Assembly: GCA_035528235.1 (NCBI GenBank)
Contig: DATKZB010000231.1
Coordinates: forward strand, 1-21,326
Length of the DNA stretch: 21,326 bases
Direction of reading: 5' to 3'
From: DATKZB01 sp035528235
GTDB taxonomy: Bacteria; Planctomycetota; Phycisphaerae; FEN-1346
Every line of letters begins with the position of its first letter. The first letter of the stretch is position 1. Both the position numbers and the translations under genes were made by a program. Shown one piece after another: positions 1 to 8,693 of this stretch. The notes below the pieces were generated by a model. The model ran no database searches, had not been told where the DNA came from, and worked only from the letters and a program-made list of their open reading frames with translations.

Positions 1-89
1 TCCATGGCGATGGCCTCCCGGGGCCCATTCCCCGGCAGTCCCATCGGCCGGCAGCATGAACCATCTTGAGCCTGTGTAGCGTTGTAGTA

Positions 90-140
90 CTAGGAAGGCC
101 GCCAGGCGGGATGAAGTAGCGAAGTTGCGTTGTAGGACTA
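90..140 (+). repeat. Partial copy of the two-hairpin intergenic element (right half)
   Basis: This 50-bp stretch matches 1501-1550 at 47 of 50 positions, differing only in a five-base block near the end. It corresponds to the right half of the element described at 1426-1547: the 3' arm of the second hairpin followed by the conserved tail ending in TTGTAGGACTA. The left half is missing or replaced; the sequence just before it (GCGTTGTAGTAC) itself resembles an element end, so this may be the remnant of two copies joined together. It lies upstream of the FG-GAP gene. Confidence 0.75.
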
Positions 141-186
141 AGGTCTTCTTGTCAGGGTGTCATCGTCTCACACGACACACGCCGGC

Positions 187-214
187 TTGACCGGGCGCCT
201 GGAACGGGTACCAT
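187..214 (+). promoter_or_regulatory. Possible sigma-70-like promoter for the FG-GAP gene
   Basis: TTGACC at 187-192 and TACCAT at 209-214 are separated by 16 bases, which is a plausible -35/-10 pair. It lies 54 bases before the ATG at 268 and just after the partial repeat at 90-140. The -10 box is weak (4 of 6 against the enteric consensus), so this is only a suggestion. Nothing else was recognised in 1-267 apart from a small hairpin at 18-35. Confidence 0.25.
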
Positions 215-267
215 ACAGGTAAAGGTTGCGGACGGCTCCAAAGAAACCATTTACTCGCGAGGTGGCC

Positions 268-1425
268 ATGAAACGTTTCATCGCAGTGGCTCTGGCGGCA
301 GTCGTGTTGGGCGTCGCGTTGCCGGCGGTGGCCCGGGACGTCAAGTTCAAGAAGATCGTGGTCGACAAGGCCTTCCGCAGCGAGGGCGTCGCCATCGGCG
401 ACATCAACCACGACGGCAAGATGGACATCTTCGCGGGCGACGTCTGGTACGAGGCCCCCGACTGGAAGATGCACGAAATCCGCAAGGTCGGCCAGTACAA
501 CCCCGCCGGCGGGTACAGCCAGTGTTTCCAGAACTTCTCCCAGGACGTCAACGGCGACGGCTGGATCGATTCCATCGTCGTCACCTGGCCCGGCAAAGAG
601 TGCTTCTGGTACGAGAACCCCAAGAACCAGCCCGGTCACTGGAAGCAGCGCCTCGTCGCCAAGAGCGCCGCCAACGAGACCTCGGTGTTCGCTGACTTCG
701 CGGGCACCGGCCGCAAGGTGCTGCTGTGCGGCGTCCAGCCCGAGGGGGTCATGGCGTGGTTCTCGGCCTCGAAGGACGTCGAGGCCCCGTGGGACATGCA
801 CCGCATCGCCGGCCCCAAGGCCCCCGGCACCGAGCCGTACAGCCACGGCCTGGGTGTCGGCGACGTCAACGGCGACGGCCGCCAGGACGTCCTCGTCAAG
901 GAGGGCTGGTGGGAAGCCCCCGAAGACCGGACCCAGCCCGACTGGAAGTGGCACCCCGCCAAACTGGGGCCCGACTGCGCCGACCTCCAGGTCTACGACA
1001 TCGACGGCGACGGCGATGCCGACGTCGTCACCTCCTCCGCCCACAACTACGGCATCTGGTGGCACGAGCAGACCAAGGGCGACAAGGGACCCGAGTTCAA
1101 AGAGCACCTCATCAGCAAGGACTGGTCGCAGTCGCACGCCGTGCACATCGTTGACATGAACGGCGACGGCCTGCTCGACCTGGTGATTGGCAAGCGGCAC
1201 TTCGCCCACGGCGGCGGCGACCCCGGCGGCAAGGACCCCGCGCTCCTCTTCTGGTACGAACTCAAGCGGCCCGAGAAGGGCAAGGTCGAGTTCGTGGCGC
1301 ACCAGATTGACGACGATTCCGGCGTCGGCACCCAGTTCGTGGTGGACGATTTCAACGGCGACAAACTCCACGACATCGTCATCTCGAACAAGAAGGGCGT
1401 GTTCGTGTTCCTCCAGCAGCGCTGA
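268..1425 (+). CDS. Secreted FG-GAP/VCBS repeat protein
   Basis: The protein has 385 residues and begins with a signal peptide (positively charged MKRF, then a hydrophobic stretch ending near PAVARD), so it is exported. ATG at 268 is chosen because it starts the signal peptide and has a GAGG just upstream; an in-frame TTG at 226 would only add 14 unlikely residues. At least five calcium-binding type loops of the form DxNxDGxxD or DxDGDxxxD recur along the chain (DINHDGKMD, DVNGDGWID, DVNGDGRQD, DIDGDGDAD, DMNGDGLLD), with a weaker one at the C-terminus (DFNGDKLHD). Each is followed by a WYE/WWE-type aromatic motif. This is the pattern of FG-GAP/VCBS beta-propeller proteins, which are abundant in planctomycetes and usually have no assigned enzymatic role. 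The gene looks complete. A two-hairpin repeat element begins immediately after the stop codon. Confidence 0.9.
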   Translation: MKRFIAVALAAVVLGVALPAVARDVKFKKIVVDKAFRSEGVAIGDINHDGKMDIFAGDVWYEAPDWKMHEIRKVGQYNPAGGYSQCFQNFSQDVNGDGWIDSIVVTWPGKECFWYENPKNQPGHWKQRLVAKSAANETSVFADFAGTGRKVLLCGVQPEGVMAWFSASKDVEAPWDMHRIAGPKAPGTEPYSHGLGVGDVNGDGRQDVLVKEGWWEAPEDRTQPDWKWHPAKLGPDCADLQVYDIDGDGDADVVTSSAHNYGIWWHEQTKGDKGPEFKEHLISKDWSQSHAVHIVDMNGDGLLDLVIGKRHFAHGGGDPGGKDPALLFWYELKRPEKGKVEFVAHQIDDDSGVGTQFVVDDFNGDKLHDIVISNKKGVFVFLQQR

Positions 1426-1547
1426 TCCTACAACTCTACTTGCCGCGCGGCGGCCATCCCAGGCCGCCGCGATCGGGCCTGACGTGTGTTCCTGGCGGCC
1501 TAGGAAGGCCGCCAGGCGGGATGAAGTAGCGAAGTAACATTGTAGGA
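1426..1547 (+). repeat. Two-hairpin intergenic element, full copy
   Basis: The element has imperfect inverted ends (1426-1440 TCCTACAACTCTACT; 1533-1547 is close to its reverse complement). Inside it has a left hairpin, stem 1446-1455/1462-1471 with loop ATCCCA, and a right hairpin, stem 1491-1501/1506-1516 with loop AGGA. The two hairpins are themselves roughly reverse complements, so the whole unit is quasi-palindromic. It begins at the first base after the FG-GAP stop codon. Related copies lie at 5946-6080 and 16669-16789 (the latter inverted), and a half copy at 90-140. There is no open reading frame or T-tract inside. Confidence 0.85.
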
Positions 1548-1592
1548 CTAGGGAAACCGCCGGCACGCCGCGGCCTACATCTCAAGCACAAG

Positions 1593-1618
1593 CGTGCCGG
1601 GTCTCCTGACCCGGCACG
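1593..1618. repeat. Short hairpin of the GTGCC... family
   Basis: A perfect 10-bp stem (CGTGCCGGGT at 1593-1602, ACCCGGCACG at 1609-1618) with a six-base loop. It lies in the gap between the FG-GAP gene and the acetamidase-like gene, just before the start of the latter. It belongs to the group of GTGCC-containing hairpins also seen near 11756 and 17501-17612. It may act as an attenuator, a terminator or a mobile palindrome; no T-tract follows. Confidence 0.6.
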
Positions 1619-1625
1619 GCAGGCG

Positions 1626-2543
1626 GTGCAGGAATCGCGCAAGGCCCACGACGTGACTGAGCCGCTCGACATCGGCAGCGACCGTTTCGTGTGCGACCTG
1701 GCAGCCGATACCCCCCCTGCCGTCGAGGTGACGCCCGGCGCCACGCTGCGCATCCGCTGCCGCGGCGCCCTCGACTACGCCGTCGGCCCCGGCCCCGTCC
1801 GTGCCCCCGGCCCCAACCCCGGCACGGGCCCCATCGCCGTGGCGGGCGCCCGGCCGGGCCAGGCCCTGGTGTTCGACATCCTGGAGGTGGCGCCCGAGTC
1901 GCCGGGCCACGTCTCGGCCGGTCCCGGCGGCGGCGAGGAGGCCGTCGAGATCGTCGGCGGCCGGGTCCGCTATCGCGGCATCGCCGTGCCCCTGCGGCCG
2001 ATGATCGGCGTGCTGGGCCTCGCGCCCGAGTCGGGCGCCTGGAACACCATGGACGCCGGCCCCTTCGGCGGCAACATGGACACGAGCGACCTCGCGGCCG
2101 GGGCGTCGGTCCACATCCCCGTGCGGCAGCCGAGCGGCCGGTTCATCGTCGGCGACGTCCACGCCGTCATGGGCGACGGCGAGATCGGCGGACAGGGCCT
2201 CGAGTGTGCCGCCACCGTCACGCTGCGCGTCGGCGTCCGGGCCGAGCCCGTCAGCGACCACGTCACCATCTTCCGCGACGACCAGGTGATGATCGTCGGG
2301 ACGGGCGAGACGCTGGAAGCGGCCGTCGCCGACGCCGCCGGGGCCATGGCGGCGCTGGTGGCCCGCGTCACCGGCCTCGATGACTTCGCCGCCACGAAAC
2401 TGCTCGGCCTAGCCGGCCAGACCCGTTTCGGCCAGCACTGTTGCCGCATCAAGACGGTCCGCGTGGCGATGCCGCTGGAGTTGGTGCCCGGGCTGCGGGC
2501 CGGCAGAGACAGTGCGGAGGAATCCGATGCCACATCCACGTAG
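1626..2543 (+). CDS. Acetamidase/formamidase family protein
   Basis: The 305-residue protein matches the short (about 300-residue) branch of the FmdA/AmdA family, whose members hydrolyse small amides to ammonia and a carboxylate. Recognisable family segments are NPGTGPIAVAGARPGQAL (near residues 64-81), MIGVLGLAP (near 120), FGGNMD (near 143), and GDVHAVMGDGEIGGQGLE (near 175). No signal peptide is seen, so it is probably cytoplasmic. GTG at 1626 gives the longest form; GTG at 1653 (MTEPLDIGSD) is equally credible, because the family homology begins after it and GGAA lies upstream. The 3' end overlaps the start of the following S41-like gene by 17 bases, which suggests one transcript. The real substrate is unknown. 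Confidence 0.85.
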   Translation: MQESRKAHDVTEPLDIGSDRFVCDLAADTPPAVEVTPGATLRIRCRGALDYAVGPGPVRAPGPNPGTGPIAVAGARPGQALVFDILEVAPESPGHVSAGPGGGEEAVEIVGGRVRYRGIAVPLRPMIGVLGLAPESGAWNTMDAGPFGGNMDTSDLAAGASVHIPVRQPSGRFIVGDVHAVMGDGEIGGQGLECAATVTLRVGVRAEPVSDHVTIFRDDQVMIVGTGETLEAAVADAAGAMAALVARVTGLDDFAATKLLGLAGQTRFGQHCCRIKTVRVAMPLELVPGLRAGRDSAEESDATST

Positions 2544-3306
2544 ACGCGCGTGCCGGGTTTCGGCGGGGGTCCTGGTCAGCCTGGCGATGCTGGTCTTCGT
2601 CCCGCTGTGCGGGGCCGCGGCACCGAGGACGTACATGACCGATCTGGGAGCGTTCTTCAAGGAGGTGGACGAAGGCTATCCGTTCTTCGAGTTGAAGGGC
2701 ATCCAGAAGGACTGGGCCGCGGCGAAGGCGCGTCTGGCGACCCAAGTCAGGCGGTGCCGGTCGGACTCGGACTTCCTGGGTCTGGTGGTCGAGGCGATCG
2801 GTGTGCTGCGCGACGCCCACATGACGATCCAGGATCCGAAGGCCCAGATGCCCCAGCCTCCGGCCGAGTACTACCCCGGCCTCTCATTCCTGCCCGCCCT
2901 GAGGAACACGGTCGTGGTCATGTATCCGCCCAGAGGACGCGAGGCCGAACTGAAGACCGGGACCCTCGTGGTGGCCATCGACGGCAAGCCCGCCCGGGCG
3001 GTGCTGGACGAGCGCGCCAAACGTGCCTGGGCCAAGGGCGGTTCCTTTTCCAGCCCGCAGCGGGCCCGCCTGTTCGGCGAGAAGACGGCCGGATCGAGTT
3101 CGTCGAAGCGCCAGTGGACCTTCCCTTCGGGCATCGCCTCGATCCGCATTTCGGTCCGAAGCCGCTGGCGCGCCGACCGCAAGCCCATCGAGTTCAACGG
3201 CATCGACCCCGACGTCCCGGTCGAGGCGGTTCCGCCGGAAGTGGCCGGCGGCCTGAACTCGGCCATCCGCCGGGCCGAGGCGTATCTGCGAACCGCACCC
3301 AAGTGA
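2527..3306 (+). pseudogene. S41-family (tail-specific/C-terminal processing) protease, catalytic core deleted
   Basis: ATG at 2527 is preceded by GGAGG six bases upstream and starts a clear signal peptide (ending near LCGAAA), so the product would be exported. Residues 35-178 look like the N-terminal helical part and PDZ-like segment of S41 peptidases (LKTGTLVVAIDGKPA). At about residue 183 the sequence jumps to GEKTAGSSSS...WTFPSGIASIRIS...FNGIDPDVPVE, which is the extreme C-terminal part of the S41 catalytic domain. The stretch between them, which normally holds the LRGN(P/G)GG strand and the catalytic serine/lysine region, is absent. The reading frame stays open across the junction (about 3061-3078). 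The product is 259 residues, against more than 400 usual for such proteins. It should be proteolytically dead. A deletion between short repeats encoding RARLF is possible but cannot be shown here. Confidence 0.75.
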
Positions 3307-3361
3307 CGGCCGAACGCCGGGGCCGGCGGACGCAGCCGGAACGTTCTGAAGGAGATGCCGC

Positions 3362-5902
3362 ATGACGCCGCCGAGCCTGGGAAGGCGCATCCTTCTGGCG
3401 CCGGCGATGGTTCTCGTGTGCTGTTGTGCGGGGACCGGTGGAGCCGAGGAGTTCCAGAGCGCCTGGCCCACCGACACCGTTCGCCCGTGGGCGGGACCCG
3501 AGTACTGAACCAACCCGCTCCAGGACTGGCGGATCGCCGACGGCCGCCTCGAATGCATCGCCAGCGGCGGCAACCGCAACGTCCACCTGCTGACGCGCCA
3601 ACTCGGCGCCGCCGAAGGCGACCTGCGGATGAGCGTCCGCCTGGGGCCCCTCGCCGACCCGGCCGCCCGAGCGACGAACGGCTGGGCGGGGCTGCGCGTC
3701 GGCATCCGGGGCGACCTCGACGACTATCGCGACAGCGTCCGCCGTGGACGGGGGCTCGATGCCGGCGTCACCACGGCGGGCGAACTCTTCATCGGAACCC
3801 CCAAGGGCGGCGACCCGGCCGCGCCCGTGCCGCTGGACGACGTCGAACTCCGCCTCTCGGCCGTGCCCGACGGCGACGGATACCGGCTGGTCCTGTCGGC
3901 CCACGACCCGACGTCGGGCGAGCCGCGGGCCGAAGTCCGCCGCCGGGTCGCCGCCGACCGGCTCGTCGGGAACCTGGCGCTCGTGTGCCACGCGGACCCG
4001 CTGAAGGCGGGCGGCCGGGCCGGCGACGCCTATCGCGGCAACGTGCGGTTCTGGTTCCGCAACTGGTGCGTCGCGGGCACAAAGGTCGAGGCCCACGACG
4101 ACCGCGCCTTCGGCCCCATCCTGTTCGCCCAGCACACGCTCAGCCGCGGGGTCCTGAAGATGACGGCCCAGATGCCGCCCCTGGGCGAGAAAGATACGCC
4201 GACCGTCCACCTCCAGATACGCAAGGGGCCTGGCGCCGATTGGACCGGCCTGGCCGAGGCGACGATCGATCCCCTGGCCCGGACCGCCACCTTCCGCATC
4301 GAGAACTGGGACGCCTCGCGCGACACGCCGTACCGCCTGGTCTACGCCCTGCGCGGCCCCGACGGCAAGCCAGCCGAGCATGACTGGCGCGGCACCGTCC
4401 GCCGCGACCCCGTCGACAAGGAGACCATTGTCGTGGCGGCCTTCACGGGCAACGCCGATTACACGTTCCCAAACGCCGACCTCGTGCGGCACGTGAAGGC
4501 CCACGACCCGGACGTGCTGTTCTTCTCGGGCGACAACATCTACGAGAACGTGGGCGGATACGGGTGCCACCGCGGCCCCCTCGAAAGGGCCGTCCTCGAT
4601 TACCTCCGCAAATGGTACTTCTACGGATGGGAGTACGCGGACCTGGTGCGCGACCGGCCGAGCGTCAGCGTTCCCGACGACCACGACGTGTACCAGGGCA
4701 ACCTGTGGGGCGCGGGCGGCCGGGCCACCGCCAAGGACGACAAGGGCGGGTACGTCATGCCGGCCGAGTGGGTCCGGATGGTCGAGCGGACCCAGACGAG
4801 CCACCTGCCCGACCCGTTCGACCCTCGGCCCGTCGAGCAGGGCATCGACGTGTACTTCACGGCGATGACGTACGGGCGGGTCTCGTTCGCCATCCTGGAG
4901 GATCGCAAATTCAAGTCGGGACCCAACGGGCTGGCGCCGCCGACCACGAGCGGCCGGGCCGACCACGTGACCGACCCGGCCTTCGACCCGAAGACGGCCG
5001 ACGTGCCGGGCGCCGTGCTGCTGGGCGAGCGGCAACTGGCGTTCCTCCGCCAGTGGGCCGCCGACTGGCGCGGGGCCGATTTCAAGTGCGCCCTGTCGCA
5101 GACCGTCTTCGCGAACCTTGCGACGCTGCACGGCCCCAACCTCCAACGCCTCGTGGCCGACTACGACTCGAACGGCTGGCCCCAGACCGGCCGCAACCGG
5201 GCCCTGGGTGAACTGAGGCGCGGCTTCGCCTTCATGATCGGCGGCGACCAGCACCTGGCCACGCTGGTCCATCACGGCATCGACGACTGGAACGACGCCG
5301 GCTGGTCGATGTGCGTGCCGTCGATCACCAACTTCTACCCGCGGGCGTGGGTGCCGACCAGGCCCGCGCGGAACTTCGGCCCCGGCATGGCCGAACACAC
5401 CGGCGAGTTCCTCGACCCGTTCGGCAACCACGTCACGGTGTGGGCCCACACGAACCCGCGGCCGATGGGCAAGCAGCCCGCCGCCATCCACGACAAGATG
5501 CCCGGGTACGGCATCGTCCGGTTCAACAAGCGGACGCGCCGGATTGGGGTCGAGTGCTGGCCCCGCTTCGCCGACCCGGCCGACCCCAAGACGGGCGGCC
5601 AGTACGAGGGCTGGCCCCGGACGATCGACCAACTCGACAACGACGGCCGCAAGGCCGCCGCGTACCTGCCCACGCTGCGCGTGACGGGCCTGGCGGACCC
5701 CGTGGTCCAGGTCGTCGACGAGGCCGATGGCCAGGTCGTCTACACGCTGCGCATCCGGGGCAACTCGTTCCGGCCCAAGGTTTTTCGAGAGGGCACGTAC
5801 ACCGTCCGCGTGGGCGAGCCGGATACGGACACGTGGAAGACCATCGAGAAGGTCCGCGCGGTCAAGGAGGCGGAGGGTGCGTCGCTGGACGTCGCGTTCT
5901 GA
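3362..5902 (+). pseudogene. PhoD-like metallophosphatase with an in-frame TGA at codon 49
   Basis: ATG at 3362 has GGAG seven bases upstream and begins a signal peptide (LLAPAMVLVCCCAGTGGA). The frame reads on to GPEY, meets TGA at 3506-3508, and continues in the same frame (TNPLQDWRIADGRLE) to 5902; without the stop it would encode 846 residues. The context GPEY-x-NPLQDW suggests that a tryptophan (TGG) stood at the stop. The rest is a complete PhoD-type metallophosphatase: metal-site motifs GDNIYE (D391), DDHD (439-442) and GGDQH (629-631), after an N-terminal beta-rich domain. Family members hydrolyse phosphodiesters or phosphomonoesters outside the cytoplasm. The longest ATG-started piece after the stop begins at 3629 and would lack the signal peptide. 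TGA ends several other genes here, so a changed code is unlikely. Nonsense mutation or sequence error are the likely causes. Confidence 0.8.
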
Positions 5903-5945
5903 CGTCGGCGCCGACCCGCCCGTGGCGAGTAACCGAACCGAACGT

Positions 5946-6080
5946 TACATTGTCAACTCCTTGATTCCGCGCGCGGCGGCCTTCCCAGGCCGCCGCGAGG
6001 GAGCGCGTGTGCCAAGGCGCGGTGGCCTAGGAAGGCCACCGCGCGGGATCTCGATAGGCTCTCGCGGAGTTGACAACGTA
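5946..6080 (+). repeat. Two-hairpin intergenic element, divergent copy
   Basis: Same architecture as the element at 1426-1547. The left hairpin has stem 5972-5982/5987-5997 with loop TCCC; the right hairpin has a 12-bp stem 6017-6028/6033-6044 with loop AGGA. The outer inverted ends are TTGTCAACTCC (5950-5960) and GGAGTTGACAA (6066-6076), different in sequence from the other copies' ends. The right stem carries GGTGG/CCACC where the other copies have GGCGG/CCGCC, a compensated change. It fills the gap between the PhoD-like and CE15 genes and ends just before the latter's ribosome binding site. Confidence 0.8.
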
Positions 6081-6098
6081 CCACTAAGGAGAAACGCG

Positions 6099-7472
6099 AT
6101 GAGAATGCTGGCAGCCGGTCCGGAGTGTGTGGAGGTCATCTCGTGCCTGGCCCTGATGGCGATGCTCGCCGTCGCGGCGCTGGCCGCCGACGCCGCGGGC
6201 GCCGACGCGCCCAAGGCCGCCGGCTGGACGGCCCCGCGCGCCCTGGTCGAGTCGCTCACGAAACGCGGGTCCGACGCGATCTACGACGAGGCCAATGTCC
6301 CGGCGTACACGCTGCCGGAGGCGCTGCGGATGGCCGACGACACGCCGGTCGCCGACGCCGACGCCTGGCGCGGGCGCCGCGCCGAGGTCCTGCGCCTGTT
6401 CGAGACCGAGATGTACGGCCGGGCGCCCGGCCGGCCCGAGAAGATGACCTTCAAGGTCTTCGACGAGGCCCGCGACGCGCTCCAGGGCAAGGCCGTCCGC
6501 AAACAGGTCTCGATATTTCTGACGGGCGACGAGGCCGGGCCGCGCCTGGACCTTCTCCTGTACCTGCCGGCCGGGGCCAAGGGCCGGGTGCCGGTGTTCC
6601 TGCTCCTGAACTTCAACGGCAACCACACCGTCCACGCCGACCCCGCCATCCGGCTCGCGACGCAGGTGGTGCGCAACGGCGACAAGGTCGTCGAGAACCG
6701 GGCCCCGGAGGCGTCGCGCGGCAAGGACAGCGCCGCCTTCCCGGTGGAGACGATTCTGGCGCGCGGGTACGCCCTAGCGACGATCTACTACGGCGACATC
6801 GACCCCGACTTCGACGACGGCTTCAAGAACGGCGTGCACCCGCTGTTCGATAAGCCGGGCGACCGGCCCGCCGACGCCTGGGGCAGCATCGCCGCCTGGG
6901 CGTGGGGCCTGGGCCGCGGGCTGGACTATCTCGAAACCGACCCCGCCGTGGACGCCAAGCGCGTGGCCGTGCTGGGGCACTCGCGCCTCGGAAAGACATC
7001 CCTGTGGGCGGGCGCGGCCGACGAACGGTTCGCCATGGTCATCTCGAACGACTCGGGGTGTGGCGGGGCGGCGCTGTCGCGGCGGCGGTGCGGCGAGGCG
7101 GTGGAGCGGATCAACAAGTCGTTCCCGCACTGGTTCTGCGGCAACTTCAAGAAGTACAACGCCAAGGAAGGCGACCTGCCCATCGACCAGCATCTGCTCG
7201 TGGCCCTCATGGCGCCGCGGCCGGTCTACGTGGCCAGCGCCGACGAGGACCTGTGGGCCGACCCGCGCGGCGAGTTCCTCGCGGCCAAGGGGGCCGACCC
7301 GGTGTATCGCCTCCTGGGCACCGAGGGCCTGCCGGCCGACGACATGCCGCCCCTCGACACGCCCGTCATGGGCGCCATCGGCTACCACGTCCGCCGCGGC
7401 GGTCACGCCCTGTCGGAGTACGACTGGCTGCGGTACATCGACTTCGCGGACAAGCACTTCGGCAAGCCGTGA
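6099..7472 (+). CDS. Secreted CE15-type carbohydrate esterase (glucuronoyl methylesterase-like)
   Basis: The 457-residue protein starts at ATG 6099, with AAGGAG seven bases upstream, and carries an N-terminal hydrophobic export segment ending near ALAADA. The alpha/beta-hydrolase core contains the nucleophile elbow GHSRLGK (Ser295), the following SNDSGCGGAALSRR block, FPHWFCGNF, and APRPVYVASADEDLWADP, all typical of CE15 enzymes. A candidate catalytic histidine is His436 in GYHVRRGGHALSEYDW. CE15 enzymes cleave esters between 4-O-methyl-glucuronic acid and lignin alcohols; related bacterial members act on other uronic-acid esters. It is the last + strand gene and faces the transporter genes. 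A two-hairpin element precedes it in the same intergenic space, so its 5' leader may be structured. It appears intact. Confidence 0.85.
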   Translation: MRMLAAGPECVEVISCLALMAMLAVAALAADAAGADAPKAAGWTAPRALVESLTKRGSDAIYDEANVPAYTLPEALRMADDTPVADADAWRGRRAEVLRLFETEMYGRAPGRPEKMTFKVFDEARDALQGKAVRKQVSIFLTGDEAGPRLDLLLYLPAGAKGRVPVFLLLNFNGNHTVHADPAIRLATQVVRNGDKVVENRAPEASRGKDSAAFPVETILARGYALATIYYGDIDPDFDDGFKNGVHPLFDKPGDRPADAWGSIAAWAWGLGRGLDYLETDPAVDAKRVAVLGHSRLGKTSLWAGAADERFAMVISNDSGCGGAALSRRRCGEAVERINKSFPHWFCGNFKKYNAKEGDLPIDQHLLVALMAPRPVYVASADEDLWADPRGEFLAAKGADPVYRLLGTEGLPADDMPPLDTPVMGAIGYHVRRGGHALSEYDWLRYIDFADKHFGKP

Positions 7473-7476
7473 CACA

Positions 7477-7510
7477 TGTTTGCGCGGCGGGTCCCCGTAC
7501 CCGCCGCGCT
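7477..7510. terminator. Hairpin between convergent genes, possible bidirectional terminator
   Basis: A perfect 11-bp GC stem (7482-7492/7499-7509) with loop CCCCGT lies between the CE15 stop (7472) and the OppC stop (7530). The 34-bp stretch 7477-7510 is identical to 17613-17646, so it is also a dispersed repeat. There is no T-run on either side, so termination would need to be of a non-classical or factor-assisted type. Confidence 0.55.
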
Positions 7511-7529
7511 GGCGCGATCTCAGGCTGCT

Positions 7530-8684
7530 CTACCGGCTGTACGGGTCGGCGGCGTCGCGGAGGCCGTCGCCGACGAAGTTGAACGCCAGGACGGTCAGGA
7601 TGACGAACAGGGCCGGCACCAGCAGCCAGGGGTGCAGGGCCACGGCCTGGACGTTCATGGCCTCCTTCAGCAGGACGCCCCAACTCGTAATCGGCGGCCG
7701 CAGACCCAGCCCCAGAAACGACAGGGCCGTCTCGCCCAGGATCATGCCGGGTATCGTGAGCGTCAGGCTGACGATGATATGGCTCGTGAACGACGGCAAG
7801 AGGTGCCGCCACATGATCCGCCACTGGCTTGCCCCGGACACCAGGGCCGCCGTCGCAAAATCTTCCTCGCGCAGCGACAGAATCTTGCCGCGCACCACCC
7901 GCGCCAGGCCCGTCCACCCGATGAGCGACAACACCAGCGTGATGCCGAAGTAGACCTGGATCGGCGTCCACGATTGCGGCAGGGCGGCGCTCAGGGCCAT
8001 CCACAGCGGAATCGACGGGAACGACCGCAGAATCTCGATGCCGCGCTGAATCAGGTTGTCCACCCAACCCCCGTAATATCCCGACGCCGCGCCGATGACC
8101 AGCCCCAGCACAAAACCAACCGTCACGCCGATGAGGCCGATGGTCAGCGAGATCCTCGCCCCGTAGAAGATGCGCGACAACAGGTCTCGCCCCAGCGAAT
8201 CGGTGCCCAGCAGGAACAGCGTGCCGCCCTCCTCCACGCCCACCAGGTGAAGGTCGGCCTCGAAGAGACCCCAGAACCGGTACGGGTCGCCGCGCACGAG
8301 CAACCGCACCGGGTACCGGCGGCTGCGGTCCTCCTCGTACAGCCGGTGGAGCGTCTCGGGGTGCCGCTTGCCCCTGAGACCGTAGACGAACGGCCGCCAC
8401 TCCAGGCCCGTGTCCGAGAAGAGGTGGAGGCGCTGCGGCGGGGCGTAGACGTACTCGGTCCGGCGATACTGGAGCGGATACGGCGCCAGGAACTCGCACA
8501 GCGCCGCCGCCAGGTACAGCACCAGGACCACGGCGGCCGAGGCCACGGCCACGCGGTGCTTGCGGAACTTCCACCACATGAGCCGCCATTGCGACGCCGT
8601 GTAGACCTCGGCCGCGGGCGCGCGCCCCTGGGGACCGGCCGGCGTCGGCCCGACGGACAACTCGAGTTCGACCTCGTCGGTCAT
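7530..8684 (-). CDS. ABC transporter permease, OppC/DppC type
   Basis: The 384-residue integral membrane protein is one of the two permease subunits of a family-5 (oligopeptide/nickel/oligosaccharide) importer. After a short cytoplasmic N-terminus (with the W-RLMWWKFRKHRVAV segment typical of OppC) there is one membrane helix near residues 45-68. A roughly 95-residue extracytoplasmic stretch follows, then the conserved LGTDSLGRDLLSRIFYGARI and the BPD-type transmembrane core. The coupling (EAA) loop is around DFATAALVSGASQWRIMWRHLLP. The C-terminus NFVGDGLRDAADP is the family signature. The long insert is larger than in enteric OppC, but my recollection is that planctomycete homologues have one. 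It starts nine bases after the OppB stop, so the two are co-transcribed. Confidence 0.92.
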   Translation of the reverse strand: MTDEVELELSVGPTPAGPQGRAPAAEVYTASQWRLMWWKFRKHRVAVASAAVVLVLYLAAALCEFLAPYPLQYRRTEYVYAPPQRLHLFSDTGLEWRPFVYGLRGKRHPETLHRLYEEDRSRRYPVRLLVRGDPYRFWGLFEADLHLVGVEEGGTLFLLGTDSLGRDLLSRIFYGARISLTIGLIGVTVGFVLGLVIGAASGYYGGWVDNLIQRGIEILRSFPSIPLWMALSAALPQSWTPIQVYFGITLVLSLIGWTGLARVVRGKILSLREEDFATAALVSGASQWRIMWRHLLPSFTSHIIVSLTLTIPGMILGETALSFLGLGLRPPITSWGVLLKEAMNVQAVALHPWLLVPALFVILTVLAFNFVGDGLRDAADPYSR

Positions 8685-8693
8685 CGGATCGCC

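Noticed and set aside
18..35. Small hairpin CCGGGG/CCCCGG near the left edge
   Set aside because: A six-base GC stem is expected often by chance in DNA this GC-rich, and it shares no flank with the two repeat families.
3506..3508. Selenocysteine or code-reassigned TGA in the PhoD-like gene
   Set aside because: The expected residue is Trp rather than Cys/Sec, I see no convincing SECIS-like hairpin directly after it, and TGA ends several other genes here (1425, 3306, 5902, 7472, 13320).
3194..5632. 812-codon open frame on the - strand opposite the PhoD-like gene
   Set aside because: It is antisense to a gene with clear metallophosphatase motifs. The translation is rich in Arg, Gly, Val and His as expected for a GC-rich shadow frame, and shows no recognisable domain or start signal.
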